This document shows, piece by piece, positions 51,202 to 59,769 of a stretch of DNA of 64,000 nt (its first letter is position 1; every line of letters begins with the position of its first letter). Under the pieces are notes generated by a model. It was given only the letters and a program-made list of their open reading frames with translations, searched no databases and had not been told where the DNA came from. Both the position numbers and the translations under genes were made by a program. The stretch comes from Bacteroidota bacterium (GTDB taxonomy: Bacteria > Bacteroidota > Bacteroidia > Flavobacteriales_E > Vicingaceae), in contig JACPDX010000029.1 in assembly GCA_016183805.1 (NCBI GenBank), positions 22,799 to 86,798 of the forward strand, written 5' to 3'.

Positions 51202-52905
51202 ATGAAAAAATTCTATTCATTTTATACGTTTTTATTTTTTTTACTTTACGTTTATTCTACAAAAGTAAATGCTTGTTCTCCTTACGGAACTCCTTTTGTT
51301 GCAACTCAAAATATTTCTGGAGGTAATTTAAATATAGTATGGACTAGTACCACACCTTGGGCTTGTAATTATAATATTAGAATGGAAATTGTATGCAATA
51401 GTGCAGCTTTTACAGGTACCACAAACTATACAAGTGTGTGCATCTCTAAACCTTCTACTGCTGACATGAATTATCCTTCTTGGTCAATACCACTTTCTGC
51501 TTTTTGCCCAGGTGTTACATATAAATTTAGGGCAATCGAAGTTGCTTGTGGAGGCTTCTCCGGGAGTGGGTGGTCAACTACTTATACTTTTACCGTGCCG
51601 GGTACTCCACCTACTTTAACTGCTAGTGCCTCACCAACTGTAATTTGTCCATCTCAATCTTCTACGCTTACATCAACTTATGTAGGAGGTTGTGGCTCTC
51701 CAACTTATTCTTGGTCTCCAGGTGGGCAAACGACACCAAACATCACTGTTTCCCCTGTCGTTACCACTACCTATACGGTTACCACACAAGATGGATGTGT
51801 AGGAAGTTTAAGCACCAGTGTTACGGTAACAATACCTCCACCACCCGTTGCCGGAACGGCGAGTGCAAGCCCCAACCCTATCTGTTCAGGTCAAACCACT
51901 TCGCTTTCTTTGGTCGGATATCAAGGCAATATACAATGGCAGTCTGGTCCAACCAGCACAGGACCCTGGACAAATATTACCGGAGCTACAATAACCCCTT
52001 ATACTACAGCAACATTTGTAAATAGTACAACAATTCCTACTTCAGAGTGTTTTCGTGCCGAAGTTACCGGTTGTGGACCCACAGTATATTCCAATGCAAT
52101 ATGTGTAACAATTAATCCAATACCTACAGTTACTGTGCCGCCAAATATCATTGTATGTAATGTGGATAATATTGCCACTTCTAATTATATTGGTTCGGTT
52201 ACAGGAACAACTTTTGCTTGGATTAACGATAATACTGCTATTGGATTAGCAGCCAACGGAACGGGAAATATTACCTCTTTTACAGCCACCAACACCACTA
52301 CAGCACCTATTACAGCAAACATTACTGTAACGCCAACAGCTAATGGATGTGTTGGGCCATCTTCCACGTATTCAATAACAGTAAATCCGACACCAACAGT
52401 AGTTGTCCCATCTAATATTATTTTATGTAATGTAGCATCTACCACCACCACCAACTTTACCAGTCCAACTACAGGAGCAACCTTTGATTGGATCAACGAT
52501 AATACTGCTATTGGTTTAACAGCAAGTGGAACAGGGAATATTAGCTCTTTTACAGCAACAAATACTACAACTGCACCAATTACGGCAAACATAACCGTAA
52601 CACCAACAGCCAACGGTTGTATAGGAACACCTTCAACATATTCGATAACGGTAAATCCAACACCAATAGTAGTTGTTCCATCTAATATTATTATATGTGA
52701 TGCAGCACCAACTACCACCACCAACTTTACCAGTCCAACTACAGGAGCAACCTTTGATTGGACGAATGACAATACCACCATTGGATTAGCAGCCAATGGA
52801 ACAGGCAACATTACTTCTTTTACTGCAACCAACACCACCACAGCACCAATACTAGCAAACATTACCGTAACACCTACTGCGAATACTTGTGTTGGAAACC
52901 TTTAA
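51202..52905 (+). CDS. Giant T9SS adhesin, N-terminal part before a frameshift
   Basis: 567 residues. Signal peptide about 1-24 (ending VNAC), a unique Cys-containing N-terminal domain (25-135), Ig-like domains with SVTVTIPPPP-type linkers (140-300), then three copies of a 90-residue Ig-like module (F-W-I/T-NDNTAIGLAANGTG core). The frame ends prematurely with TCVGNL at 52905. The next frame (52889-55717) carries on with the same module, and the spacing between module 3 and 4 is 175 bp rather than 270, so 95 bp are missing and the reading frame changes. The gene is broken or the repeats were mis-assembled. Confidence 0.85.
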   Translation: MKKFYSFYTFLFFLLYVYSTKVNACSPYGTPFVATQNISGGNLNIVWTSTTPWACNYNIRMEIVCNSAAFTGTTNYTSVCISKPSTADMNYPSWSIPLSAFCPGVTYKFRAIEVACGGFSGSGWSTTYTFTVPGTPPTLTASASPTVICPSQSSTLTSTYVGGCGSPTYSWSPGGQTTPNITVSPVVTTTYTVTTQDGCVGSLSTSVTVTIPPPPVAGTASASPNPICSGQTTSLSLVGYQGNIQWQSGPTSTGPWTNITGATITPYTTATFVNSTTIPTSECFRAEVTGCGPTVYSNAICVTINPIPTVTVPPNIIVCNVDNIATSNYIGSVTGTTFAWINDNTAIGLAANGTGNITSFTATNTTTAPITANITVTPTANGCVGPSSTYSITVNPTPTVVVPSNIILCNVASTTTTNFTSPTTGATFDWINDNTAIGLTASGTGNISSFTATNTTTAPITANITVTPTANGCIGTPSTYSITVNPTPIVVVPSNIIICDAAPTTTTNFTSPTTGATFDWTNDNTTIGLAANGTGNITSFTATNTTTAPILANITVTPTANTCVGNL

Positions 52906-53640
52906 CAGCCCCACAGCAGGATCAATCTTTTCATGGACGAATGACAATACCGCCATTGGTTTAGCTGCAAGTGGAACAGGAGACATCACTTCTTTTACCA
53001 CTACTAATACCACTACCGCACCAATACTAGCAAACATTACCGTAATACCTACTGCCAACAGTTGTGTAGGTACACCATCCACCTATTCGATAACTGTGAA
53101 TCCAACTCCAACAGTAGTTGTGCCGAGCAATATTATTATTTGCGATGGAGCAACCACAACTACAACAAATTTTACTAGCCCAACAGCAGGAACAACCTTT
53201 TCATGGACAAACGACAATACTGCTATTGGTTTAGCAGCCAACGGAACAGGCAACATTACTTCTTTTACTGCAACCAACACCACCACAGCACCAATACTAG
53301 CAAACATTACCGTAACACCTACTGCGAATACTTGTGTTGGAATTCCATCTACTTATTCGATAACCGTAAACCCCACACCAACCGTGGTTGTTCCTTTAGA
53401 TACCATTCTTTGTGACGCTGCAATAGTTTCTACAACCAACTTTACCAGTTCTACCTCTGGGTCAACTTTTGCTTGGACAAACGACAATACTGCTATTGGT
53501 TTAGCAGCCAACGGAACAGGAAATATTACCTCTTTTACAGTAACAAATACAATAACAGCACCAATAACAGCCAACATTACCGTAACCCCGACAGCAAACA
53601 GTTGTGTTGGAATACCATCAACCTATAGCATAACCGTCCA
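52219..53640 (+). repeat. Six near-identical 270-bp Ig-like modules
   Basis: The module core TGG (Trp) codon followed by (a/g)(c/t)(g/c)AA(c/t)GA(t/c)AATAC occurs at 52219, 52489, 52759, 52934, 53204 and 53474. Spacings are 270, 270, 175, 270 and 270 bp. Modules 3 to 6 share long nearly identical stretches, so recombination or short-read collapse between them is easy. Confidence 0.9.
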
Positions 53641-55717
53641 CCCTTTACCAACACCTAACTTTACCTTTCCAAACGTATGTTTTGGAACGACAACAATTTT
53701 TGCTGATTTATCCAATGCCAATGGAGGAATTATTACCAATTGGAATTGGGATTTTACCGATAACGGCTCTGTTGATAACACGACTCAAAACCCTACCAAC
53801 GGATACCCTGCTGCAGGTAGCTATATTGTTGAGTTAATGGTACAAACTGCACTTGGTTGTATGGATTCGATAACCAAAACAGTTACTGTAAATCCGATAC
53901 CTGTAGCAAATTTTTCAGCCCCCGACGTATGTTTGAATACGACAACTGCTTTTACCGATTTATCGACGGTTACAACAGGCACCATACAAAGCTATTTTTG
54001 GGATTTTGCCGATGGGAGTGGTACAGACACTTTACCATCGCCAAATTACTTATATGGAGCTGCTAATACGTACAATGTGAGTTTAACTGTAACCTCTGAT
54101 AGCAACTGCATTAACACTATTGTAATACCTGTAACCGTATTTAACAATCCAATAGCAGCCTTTACCACTACAGATGTTTGTCAGAATATTACAGCAAACT
54201 TTGATAGTAGCCCATCAAATGGCAATGGAGGAACTATTGACCAATATGATTGGGATATAGATTTTGATGGTACAACCCATACAACAGATTATACTTCACA
54301 AAATGCTACAAACGATTATGCAATAGCCAATACTTATACTGTTGAATTAATTGTTACCACAATCGATGGGTGTAGTGATACCATCACCAATCCAATCACT
54401 ATTTTCCCCATGCCAAATGCAACCTATAGTTTTACCGATACCTGTTATGGAATAGCCAATAGTTTTACTGATAATTCAACGGTTTCTTCAAGCACTATTA
54501 CCAATTGGGATTGGGATTTTGGAAACACCAACATCTCAACCACACAAAATCCAACACAATTGTATGCAGCTGATGGTCAATATTCGGTAACTTTAATTGT
54601 TACTACCGATAATTTCTGTAAAGATACCATAACACAAACCATAAATGTTTGGCCTTTGCCAGTGGTTGACTTTACACCAACAGAGGTTTGTTTAAATACT
54701 TCAACCCAATTTACCGATTTATCTATTGTAAGCCTTGGTAATAATGCGGGATGGGCTTGGAATTTTGATGATGGAACTCCCTTAAATTTTAGTCAAAACC
54801 CGATGCATACCTATGCAGCCGATGGTACTTTTCAAGCAGAATTGTTTGTAACTACCAATCATGCCTGTAAAGATTCTTTAACTAAAACGGTAACAGTACA
54901 CCCTAATCCTGTGGTTAGATTTGTATCGGATAGTTTGGATGGCTGTGCAGGAGTTATTGCGAATTTTACTGATAATTCTTACATTAACGCTCCTTCAGAC
55001 TCTAGTTTATTTACATGGAATTGGGATTTCGGCAATGGATTAACATCAACAAATCAAAATCCTCAAGGTATTATTTTTGGCAATACTTCCAGTACAAGTA
55101 CAGCATTATATACGGTATCATTAACAGTAACAGCAGGAGCTCTTTATGGAAGCTGTTCCACAACCAATTCAGTAATGAACATGATTACAGTTTATCCAAA
55201 ACCTATAGCCGATTTTACGTTTTCACCACAACAAACCGATATTTATGATAGAGAAATAACCTTTATCGATAACTCCGTTATTGCCAGTCAATGGTTGTGG
55301 AATTTAGGAGATGGTGATTCATCAATTGTTCCAAATCCAATACACGAATATGCTGATTCAGGAAGTTATTTGGTAACGTTATTTATAGAAAATACTTATG
55401 GTTGTAAAGACACTACTCAAAAATTAGTAAAAATAGACCCTGTATTTGTCATTTTTATTCCAAATGCTTTTACACCGGCAGGTGATAATCTAAATGATTA
55501 TTTTTCGGTAAAAGGATATGGAATAACTCAAATAGAAATGTTTATTTTCGATAGATGGGGAGAAAAAATTTGGGAAGGACATCAACTGGATGGCACCTGG
55601 GATGGAACATACAAAGGTAAAATAGTTGAGCAAGATGTTTATGTATATAAGATACGTGTAAAAGATATTTTTTATGTTTGGCACGAATATATAGGAAAAG
55701 TAACCGTGATTAAATAA
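52889..55717 (+). CDS. Giant T9SS adhesin, C-terminal part with PKD domains
   Basis: 942 residues in this frame; the GTG at 52889 is an artefact of the frameshift, not a real start. It holds three more 90-residue Ig-like modules (1-255), then seven PKD domains (about 260-840), each with a WDF or WNF core: NWNWDFTDNG, SYFWDFADGS, QYDWDIDFDG, NWDWDFGN, GWAWNFDDG, TWNWDFGNG and QWLWNLGDG. It ends in a gliding-motility-type T9SS type B sorting domain (VFIPNAFTPAGDNLNDYF, FDRWGEKIWEG, GTYKGKIVEQDVYVYKI). Full gene 51202-55717 would encode about 1,500 residues; a surface adhesin. Confidence 0.88.
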   Translation: MLETFNSPTAGSIFSWTNDNTAIGLAASGTGDITSFTTTNTTTAPILANITVIPTANSCVGTPSTYSITVNPTPTVVVPSNIIICDGATTTTTNFTSPTAGTTFSWTNDNTAIGLAANGTGNITSFTATNTTTAPILANITVTPTANTCVGIPSTYSITVNPTPTVVVPLDTILCDAAIVSTTNFTSSTSGSTFAWTNDNTAIGLAANGTGNITSFTVTNTITAPITANITVTPTANSCVGIPSTYSITVHPLPTPNFTFPNVCFGTTTIFADLSNANGGIITNWNWDFTDNGSVDNTTQNPTNGYPAAGSYIVELMVQTALGCMDSITKTVTVNPIPVANFSAPDVCLNTTTAFTDLSTVTTGTIQSYFWDFADGSGTDTLPSPNYLYGAANTYNVSLTVTSDSNCINTIVIPVTVFNNPIAAFTTTDVCQNITANFDSSPSNGNGGTIDQYDWDIDFDGTTHTTDYTSQNATNDYAIANTYTVELIVTTIDGCSDTITNPITIFPMPNATYSFTDTCYGIANSFTDNSTVSSSTITNWDWDFGNTNISTTQNPTQLYAADGQYSVTLIVTTDNFCKDTITQTINVWPLPVVDFTPTEVCLNTSTQFTDLSIVSLGNNAGWAWNFDDGTPLNFSQNPMHTYAADGTFQAELFVTTNHACKDSLTKTVTVHPNPVVRFVSDSLDGCAGVIANFTDNSYINAPSDSSLFTWNWDFGNGLTSTNQNPQGIIFGNTSSTSTALYTVSLTVTAGALYGSCSTTNSVMNMITVYPKPIADFTFSPQQTDIYDREITFIDNSVIASQWLWNLGDGDSSIVPNPIHEYADSGSYLVTLFIENTYGCKDTTQKLVKIDPVFVIFIPNAFTPAGDNLNDYFSVKGYGITQIEMFIFDRWGEKIWEGHQLDGTWDGTYKGKIVEQDVYVYKIRVKDIFYVWHEYIGKVTVIK

Positions 55718-55730
55718 TTAGGGAAAATTA

Positions 55731-56222
55731 ATGACAACCTCTCAAACACTCGCAGAAATTACCGACAATACTCGCGATTTGCTTTATTTTTATTTGTCGA
55801 AAGTTGATAAATCGTTGTGGTATGAAACACCAGAAATTGATGGTAAGAAATTTAATTCTATAGCTTGGGAATTATGCCACATGGTTTGGGCTCAAGATTT
55901 TTTAATTTTAAGGGCGTGTTCAAATCAAGGCTCTACAATTTCGTGGTTAGAAAAATTTGAAATAGGCAAACCAGCAGCAAACTATACTGAACTTCCTCCA
56001 ATAGATGAAATAAAGGACGCTTTAAAAAATGTTCATGCTCAATCTCTTGAAGTAATAAAATCATTATCTGATGCTGATTTACAAACGCCAAATCATGTAA
56101 ATTTAGATTTTAAAAAAGGAAAAGATAAATTACAAATTATTTACCACCACATTAGGCACGAAGGAGGCCACATTGGACACATTGGTTTGTTGTGTAAAAT
56201 GCTTGGTGCAAAAACGATTTGA
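55731..56222 (+). CDS. DinB-like family protein
   Basis: 163 residues, four-helix bundle of the DinB/YfiT type. Metal-binding His triad can be seen: His50 in WELCHMVW, and YHHIRHEGGHIGHIG (about 139-153) with several His at helix positions. Members are metal-dependent and include thiol S-transferases such as bacillithiol enzymes, but no function is certain for this one. It starts 13 bp after the adhesin stop on the same strand, probably by chance. Followed by nested palindromic repeats. Confidence 0.85.
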   Translation: MTTSQTLAEITDNTRDLLYFYLSKVDKSLWYETPEIDGKKFNSIAWELCHMVWAQDFLILRACSNQGSTISWLEKFEIGKPAANYTELPPIDEIKDALKNVHAQSLEVIKSLSDADLQTPNHVNLDFKKGKDKLQIIYHHIRHEGGHIGHIGLLCKMLGAKTI

Positions 56223-56231
56223 TGTTCCTCT

Positions 56232-56299
56232 CGTCATTGCGTCCGTCAGCCGACGGAGCAATCTCTCAAAAAAGATGGTGGGTCAAGCCCACCATGACG
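56232..56299. repeat. Nested palindromic repeat between convergent genes
   Basis: Outer arms CGTCAT (56232-56237) and ATGACG (56294-56299); inside are TCCGTC-agcc-GACGGA (56242-56257) and ATGGTGGG-tcaag-CCCACCAT (56275-56295). The form CGTCATTGC...GCAATCTC is a repeat type common in Bacteroidota chromosomes. It lies between the DinB-like gene and glyS, and could end transcription from both sides. Confidence 0.7.
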
Positions 56300-56308
56300 T
56301 GGATGAAA

Positions 56309-57847
56309 TTACCCCAACACCTTTCTAAAATCCAACTTACCTTTTAACAAAGTTGCTATTTCGGTAATGTTAATACGTTGTTGTTGCATGGTATCTCTAT
56401 CACGAACAGTAACAGTATTGTCTTCTAATGTTTGGTGGTCAACAGTAATACAATAAGGAGTTCCTATAGCATCTTGTCGGCGATAACGTTTACCAACAGA
56501 ATCTTTTTCGTCGTATTGAGTGTTGTAATCAAATTTTAATTCGTCAATAATTTCTAGAGCTTTTTCGGGCAAACCGTCTTTTTTAATTAATGGAAAAACG
56601 GCTACTTTAATTGGAGCTAAAAATGCAGGTAATTTCAATACCACTCTGTCCGAACCATCTTCTAGTTTTTGCTCTTGAAAAGCAGCAGAAAGTATGGCTA
56701 AAAATGTTCTATCTAATCCTACCGAAGTTTCTACCACATAAGGCACATAACTTTCGTTCAATTCATTATCAAAATACTGTAATTTTTTGCCCGAATGTTT
56801 TTCGTGTTGTTTTAAATCGAAATCTGTTCTGGAGTGAATTCCTTCCAGTTCTTTAAATCCCATCGGAAAATTAAATTCAATATCGCAAGCCGCATTGGCA
56901 TAATGAGCCAATTTTATGTGGTCGTGAAAACGGTAATATTTAGCATCAATTCCTAACGATTGGTGCCATTTAATACGCTCGTTTTTCCAGTATTCGTACC
57001 ATTTCATTTCTTCGCCGGGACGAACAAAAAATTGCATTTCCATTTGTTCAAACTCACGCATACGGAAAATAAACTGACGGGCGACTATTTCATTTCTGAA
57101 CGCTTTGCCGATTTGGGCAATACCAAACGGAATTTTCATACGTCCTGTTTTTTGGACGTTTAAAAAGTTTACAAAAATACCTTGTGCAGTTTCCGGACGT
57201 AAATATATTTTGTTGGCAGTTTCTGAAACGGAACCAATTTCGGTGCTAAACATTAAGTTAAATTGCTTCACATCGGTCCAGTTTTTAGAACCACTTATCG
57301 GACAAGCAATTTCTAAATCTTCGATTAATTTTTTAACCCCGGCTAAATCTTCACTGTTCATACACTCTTTAAAACGAGCGTTTATTTCGTCAATTTTAGC
57401 TTGATTTCTTAGCACATTTGGGTTGGTTGCCAAAAACTGTTCACGGTTAAAAGCATCACCAAAACGAGTTTGAGCTTTTTCTGCTTCTTTTTCGTTTTTT
57501 GCTTCAATTTTTCCAATGTGTTCTTCAATTAGCACATCAGCACGGTATCTTTTTTTAGAATCTTTGTTGTCGATTAAGGGATCGTTAAAAGCATCCACAT
57601 GACCAGAGGCTTTCCAAATTTCGGGGTGCATAAATATGGCAGAATCAATACCCACAATGTTTTCGTGCATTTGAACCATTGATTTCCACCAATATTCTTT
57701 AATGTTTTTTTTGAGTTCGCTACCTAGCTGACCGTAGTCGTAAACTGCACTAAGTCCGTCGTAAATTTCGCTTGATTGAAATACGAAACCATACTCTTTA
57801 CAATGAGATATGATTTTTTTTAAATTGTCTTCGTTTGTTGTTGCCAT
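56309..57847 (-). CDS. glyS: Glycine--tRNA ligase
   Basis: 512 residues, the homodimeric class II type (often glyQS). Motifs: N-terminal KIISHCKEYGFVFQSSEIYDGLSAVYDYGQLG split as GFVFQSSEIY and GLSAVYDYG, motif 2 FRNEIVARQFIFRMREFEQMEMQFF, RPETAQGIFVNF, HSRTDFDLKQHEKHSG, EPSVGLDRT-like VVETSVGLDRTFLA (motif 3) and C-terminal anticodon domain with VRDRDTMQQQRI. A -7 promoter box lies 5 bp before the ATG. Confidence 0.97.
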   Translation of the reverse strand: MATTNEDNLKKIISHCKEYGFVFQSSEIYDGLSAVYDYGQLGSELKKNIKEYWWKSMVQMHENIVGIDSAIFMHPEIWKASGHVDAFNDPLIDNKDSKKRYRADVLIEEHIGKIEAKNEKEAEKAQTRFGDAFNREQFLATNPNVLRNQAKIDEINARFKECMNSEDLAGVKKLIEDLEIACPISGSKNWTDVKQFNLMFSTEIGSVSETANKIYLRPETAQGIFVNFLNVQKTGRMKIPFGIAQIGKAFRNEIVARQFIFRMREFEQMEMQFFVRPGEEMKWYEYWKNERIKWHQSLGIDAKYYRFHDHIKLAHYANAACDIEFNFPMGFKELEGIHSRTDFDLKQHEKHSGKKLQYFDNELNESYVPYVVETSVGLDRTFLAILSAAFQEQKLEDGSDRVVLKLPAFLAPIKVAVFPLIKKDGLPEKALEIIDELKFDYNTQYDEKDSVGKRYRRQDAIGTPYCITVDHQTLEDNTVTVRDRDTMQQQRINITEIATLLKGKLDFRKVLG

Positions 57848-57851
57848 GCGG

Positions 57852-57859
57852 CAAAAGTA
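57852..57859 (-). promoter_or_regulatory. glyS -7 promoter element
   Basis: TACTTTTG on the minus strand (57859-57852), exact TAnnTTTG; its G is 5 bp before the glyS ATG, so the mRNA is expected to start at or beside the start codon. Confidence 0.5.
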
Positions 57860-57904
57860 ACTTTTTTAATGAAATCTTTTTAACCTAGATTATCAATGTT
57901 AAAA

Positions 57905-58372
57905 TTATTTCTTTTTTCCGTTCCCTTTACCTTTAGAGTTTCCGTTACCTTTTCCTTTGTCCTCACTTTTACCTTTATCCTTGCGAGTTTTGGTTTTACC
58001 TTTTAAAGCATGAAATTCAGGTGAGCCAGGTTTTATTCCCATTTCTTTTGCTATAACTCCCCAGCCTTTGTCTTTGTTTTTTTTGTAGGAGGTTACTACT
58101 GCGTCTATAGGTTTTTGAGCAACTTGAGCAATGTCGGCCGCTAAAATAATTTCGGCTGGTTCCATTATCTGAAGCAATTCTTCAACTTTTGGAATTGGCA
58201 AGTTATGAGTGGTACTTACATTTATTTTAAAGGTTTTTAAATCGAGTTTTGCGTTGGCATTAACGATTCCTAAATCGGTATCGAACTCAACATTTCCTGT
58301 ATTGTATTTTACTTGGGCAAATGCAACCGAAAAAGTAGTAATTGCCAATAGAGTAATGATGATTTTTTTCAT
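57905..58372 (-). CDS. Secreted protein with Lys/Gly-rich tail, unknown
   Basis: 155 residues. Signal peptide 1-19 (ending AFAQ). The mature part is: a beta-rich piece with NTGNVEFDTDLGIVNANAKLD (about 24-44), helices PKVEELLQIMEPAEIILAADIAQVA (about 62-86), and a tail from about 130 consisting of Lys, Gly, Asp and Asn (GKGNGNSKGKGNGKKK). The AADIAQVAQKPIDAVVTSYKKNKDKGWG segment resembles the secreted-protein helices seen in some metal or peroxide stress proteins, but I do not recognise the family. It follows the 97-residue gene by 6 bp. Confidence 0.65.
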   Translation of the reverse strand: MKKIIITLLAITTFSVAFAQVKYNTGNVEFDTDLGIVNANAKLDLKTFKINVSTTHNLPIPKVEELLQIMEPAEIILAADIAQVAQKPIDAVVTSYKKNKDKGWGVIAKEMGIKPGSPEFHALKGKTKTRKDKGKSEDKGKGNGNSKGKGNGKKK

Positions 58373-58378
58373 GGTTTC

Positions 58379-58672
58379 TTACTTCATCATTTTAACTTTC
58401 GAAATATTTTCTTGAGGTTTAAACCCTACTAAAATGGAGATACAACCTTGAGGAGAAATTTGAGTAGATGTTTTTTCCACTTTAGGCACAAAAACATGCA
58501 CAATTAATTGTTGGGTTGAATTTACCCTAAAATCCCAAAAAGGCTTGTCTTCTCCAGCCTCACTACTATACAAGATTTTTCCTGTTTTGTCTTTTATTTT
58601 AAAAATCACATCACCTAATACTTCTTGAAAAAGCACTAAAACACGATAATCATTCCCTTCGTTAAAGGTCAT
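58379..58672 (-). CDS. Small hypothetical protein
   Basis: 97 residues, no signal peptide. Strand-rich: VLVLFQEVLGDVIFKIKDKTGKILYSSEAGEDKPFWDFRVNSTQQLIV in three pieces, then CISILVGFKP. The order of strands (KIKDKTGKILYSS, DKPFWDFRVNST, IVHVFVPK) resembles half of a jelly-roll or Ig-like domain. It is 15 bp after the lipoprotein gene and 6 bp before the tail-rich secreted gene, so the three form an operon. Function unknown. Confidence 0.6.
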   Translation of the reverse strand: MTFNEGNDYRVLVLFQEVLGDVIFKIKDKTGKILYSSEAGEDKPFWDFRVNSTQQLIVHVFVPKVEKTSTQISPQGCISILVGFKPQENISKVKMMK

Positions 58673-58687
58673 TTAACGATGAGTGAT

Positions 58688-59560
58688 TTATTCAATAATT
58701 TCATTTCTTAATGTTTTTACATTTTGTGCTATTTCAAAAATTATTTCAGGAGTATATGTTAAAGAAGAGCCTCCACCGATAACCGCAACGTCCTTGTCAT
58801 TATTTACAGAAGTTGCTGTTGATGTTTCGGTGATTTTATCAAAACTGGCTTTTATTGTCATCAGTTTAGTTTTGAGCGTACTTACTTCTTCATTGTTGTA
58901 TAAATCCATTAAATCTACCAAGCTTTCCATGGCATATTTTTGGTCAGCAATAGCTTTCATAATAGGTTCGCTTGGTTTTTCTTTTTTGAGGGTTGCAGAA
59001 CCCAAATACAAACCTTCAATCCAACCTCCGGCAATAATTAGTGCCGACAAATAATCTTGTTGGTTTTCTTTTAAATGCGAATCAGCAATCCAATACGAAT
59101 CGTTAATAATATTCATTAACGAATCTCTGTTGTTGAGGTTTCTTTCAATACGCTCAATAGTTTCTGCATCAAAAGCAGCAGTTACACCAAGCTGATCTGC
59201 TAATTTTTTGGCACAATTCATATAAAACATACATTGTTGCGATTGGTCGAAAATGTTGGCATAACTTAAATCTGCACCATAAACACCAAAATTTAAGGCT
59301 TGTTTAACACTTGTGGAATAGTTACTCACATTGTCGATAGGATTTAATAACCCAATGTTATAATTTACTCCAGAGCTTTCAAAAATCAACGCCGTTTCGT
59401 AAGGTGATGGAATGGTATAAAATACCTTTTTAGCTTTATCAATCCGTTCGTTGGTTAAATCTGAATTGGTTTCTGTTGTTGAGTTATCGTCTTGTTCGGT
59501 TGATTCTCCTCCGCAAGAAAACAGTGCAAACAAGAGTATTAATAGTGAAGTGTATTTCAT
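58688..59560 (-). CDS. Lipoprotein, helical, unknown function
   Basis: 290 residues. Lipobox LFSC (Cys16), so anchored to a membrane. After an acidic Thr/Glu/Asp linker (17-38) comes a helical body: IDKAKKVFYTIPSPYETALIFESSGVNYN, NFGVYGADLSYANIFDQSQQCMFYMNCAKKLADQLG, SYWIADSHLKENQQDYLSALIIAGGWIEGLYLGSATL, each about one helix. The YGADLSYA-to-GWIEGLYLG pattern is typical of a Bacteroidota lipoprotein family I know only as hypothetical. First gene of a three-gene operon with the two downstream small genes. Confidence 0.7.
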   Translation of the reverse strand: MKYTSLLILLFALFSCGGESTEQDDNSTTETNSDLTNERIDKAKKVFYTIPSPYETALIFESSGVNYNIGLLNPIDNVSNYSTSVKQALNFGVYGADLSYANIFDQSQQCMFYMNCAKKLADQLGVTAAFDAETIERIERNLNNRDSLMNIINDSYWIADSHLKENQQDYLSALIIAGGWIEGLYLGSATLKKEKPSEPIMKAIADQKYAMESLVDLMDLYNNEEVSTLKTKLMTIKASFDKITETSTATSVNNDKDVAVIGGGSSLTYTPEIIFEIAQNVKTLRNEIIE

Positions 59561-59700
59561 ATTTTAAAGTTTAAGGGTTTTGAGTTTAGAAGTTAAGAGG
59601 TTATTTTCTAACCTTTTAAACCTCTAACCTTTTAAACATATTTTATTATTTTCAAATATAGAAAAAATTAATTTGCTTAGAGTCAATTTTTTATAAAAAT

Positions 59701-59733
59701 CCAAAAGCACTTCAATTAAAGAAGTGCTTTTGG
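59701..59733 (-). terminator. Terminator of the cytochrome operon
   Basis: CCAAAAGCACTTC (59701-59713) and GAAGTGCTTTTGG (59721-59733) pair perfectly over 13 bp with a 7-nt loop. On the minus strand it is followed by ATTTTTAT. It lies 37 bp after the stop of the lipoprotein cytochrome gene (59770). Confidence 0.8.
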
Positions 59734-59769
59734 GGTTTAAAAAGTTATTTATTCTGATTGTCCTTTTAA

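Noticed and set aside
52185..53577. Several long Val/Ile-rich minus-strand ORFs
   Set aside because: They are antisense shadows of the repeated Ig-like modules; all have the same repeat period.
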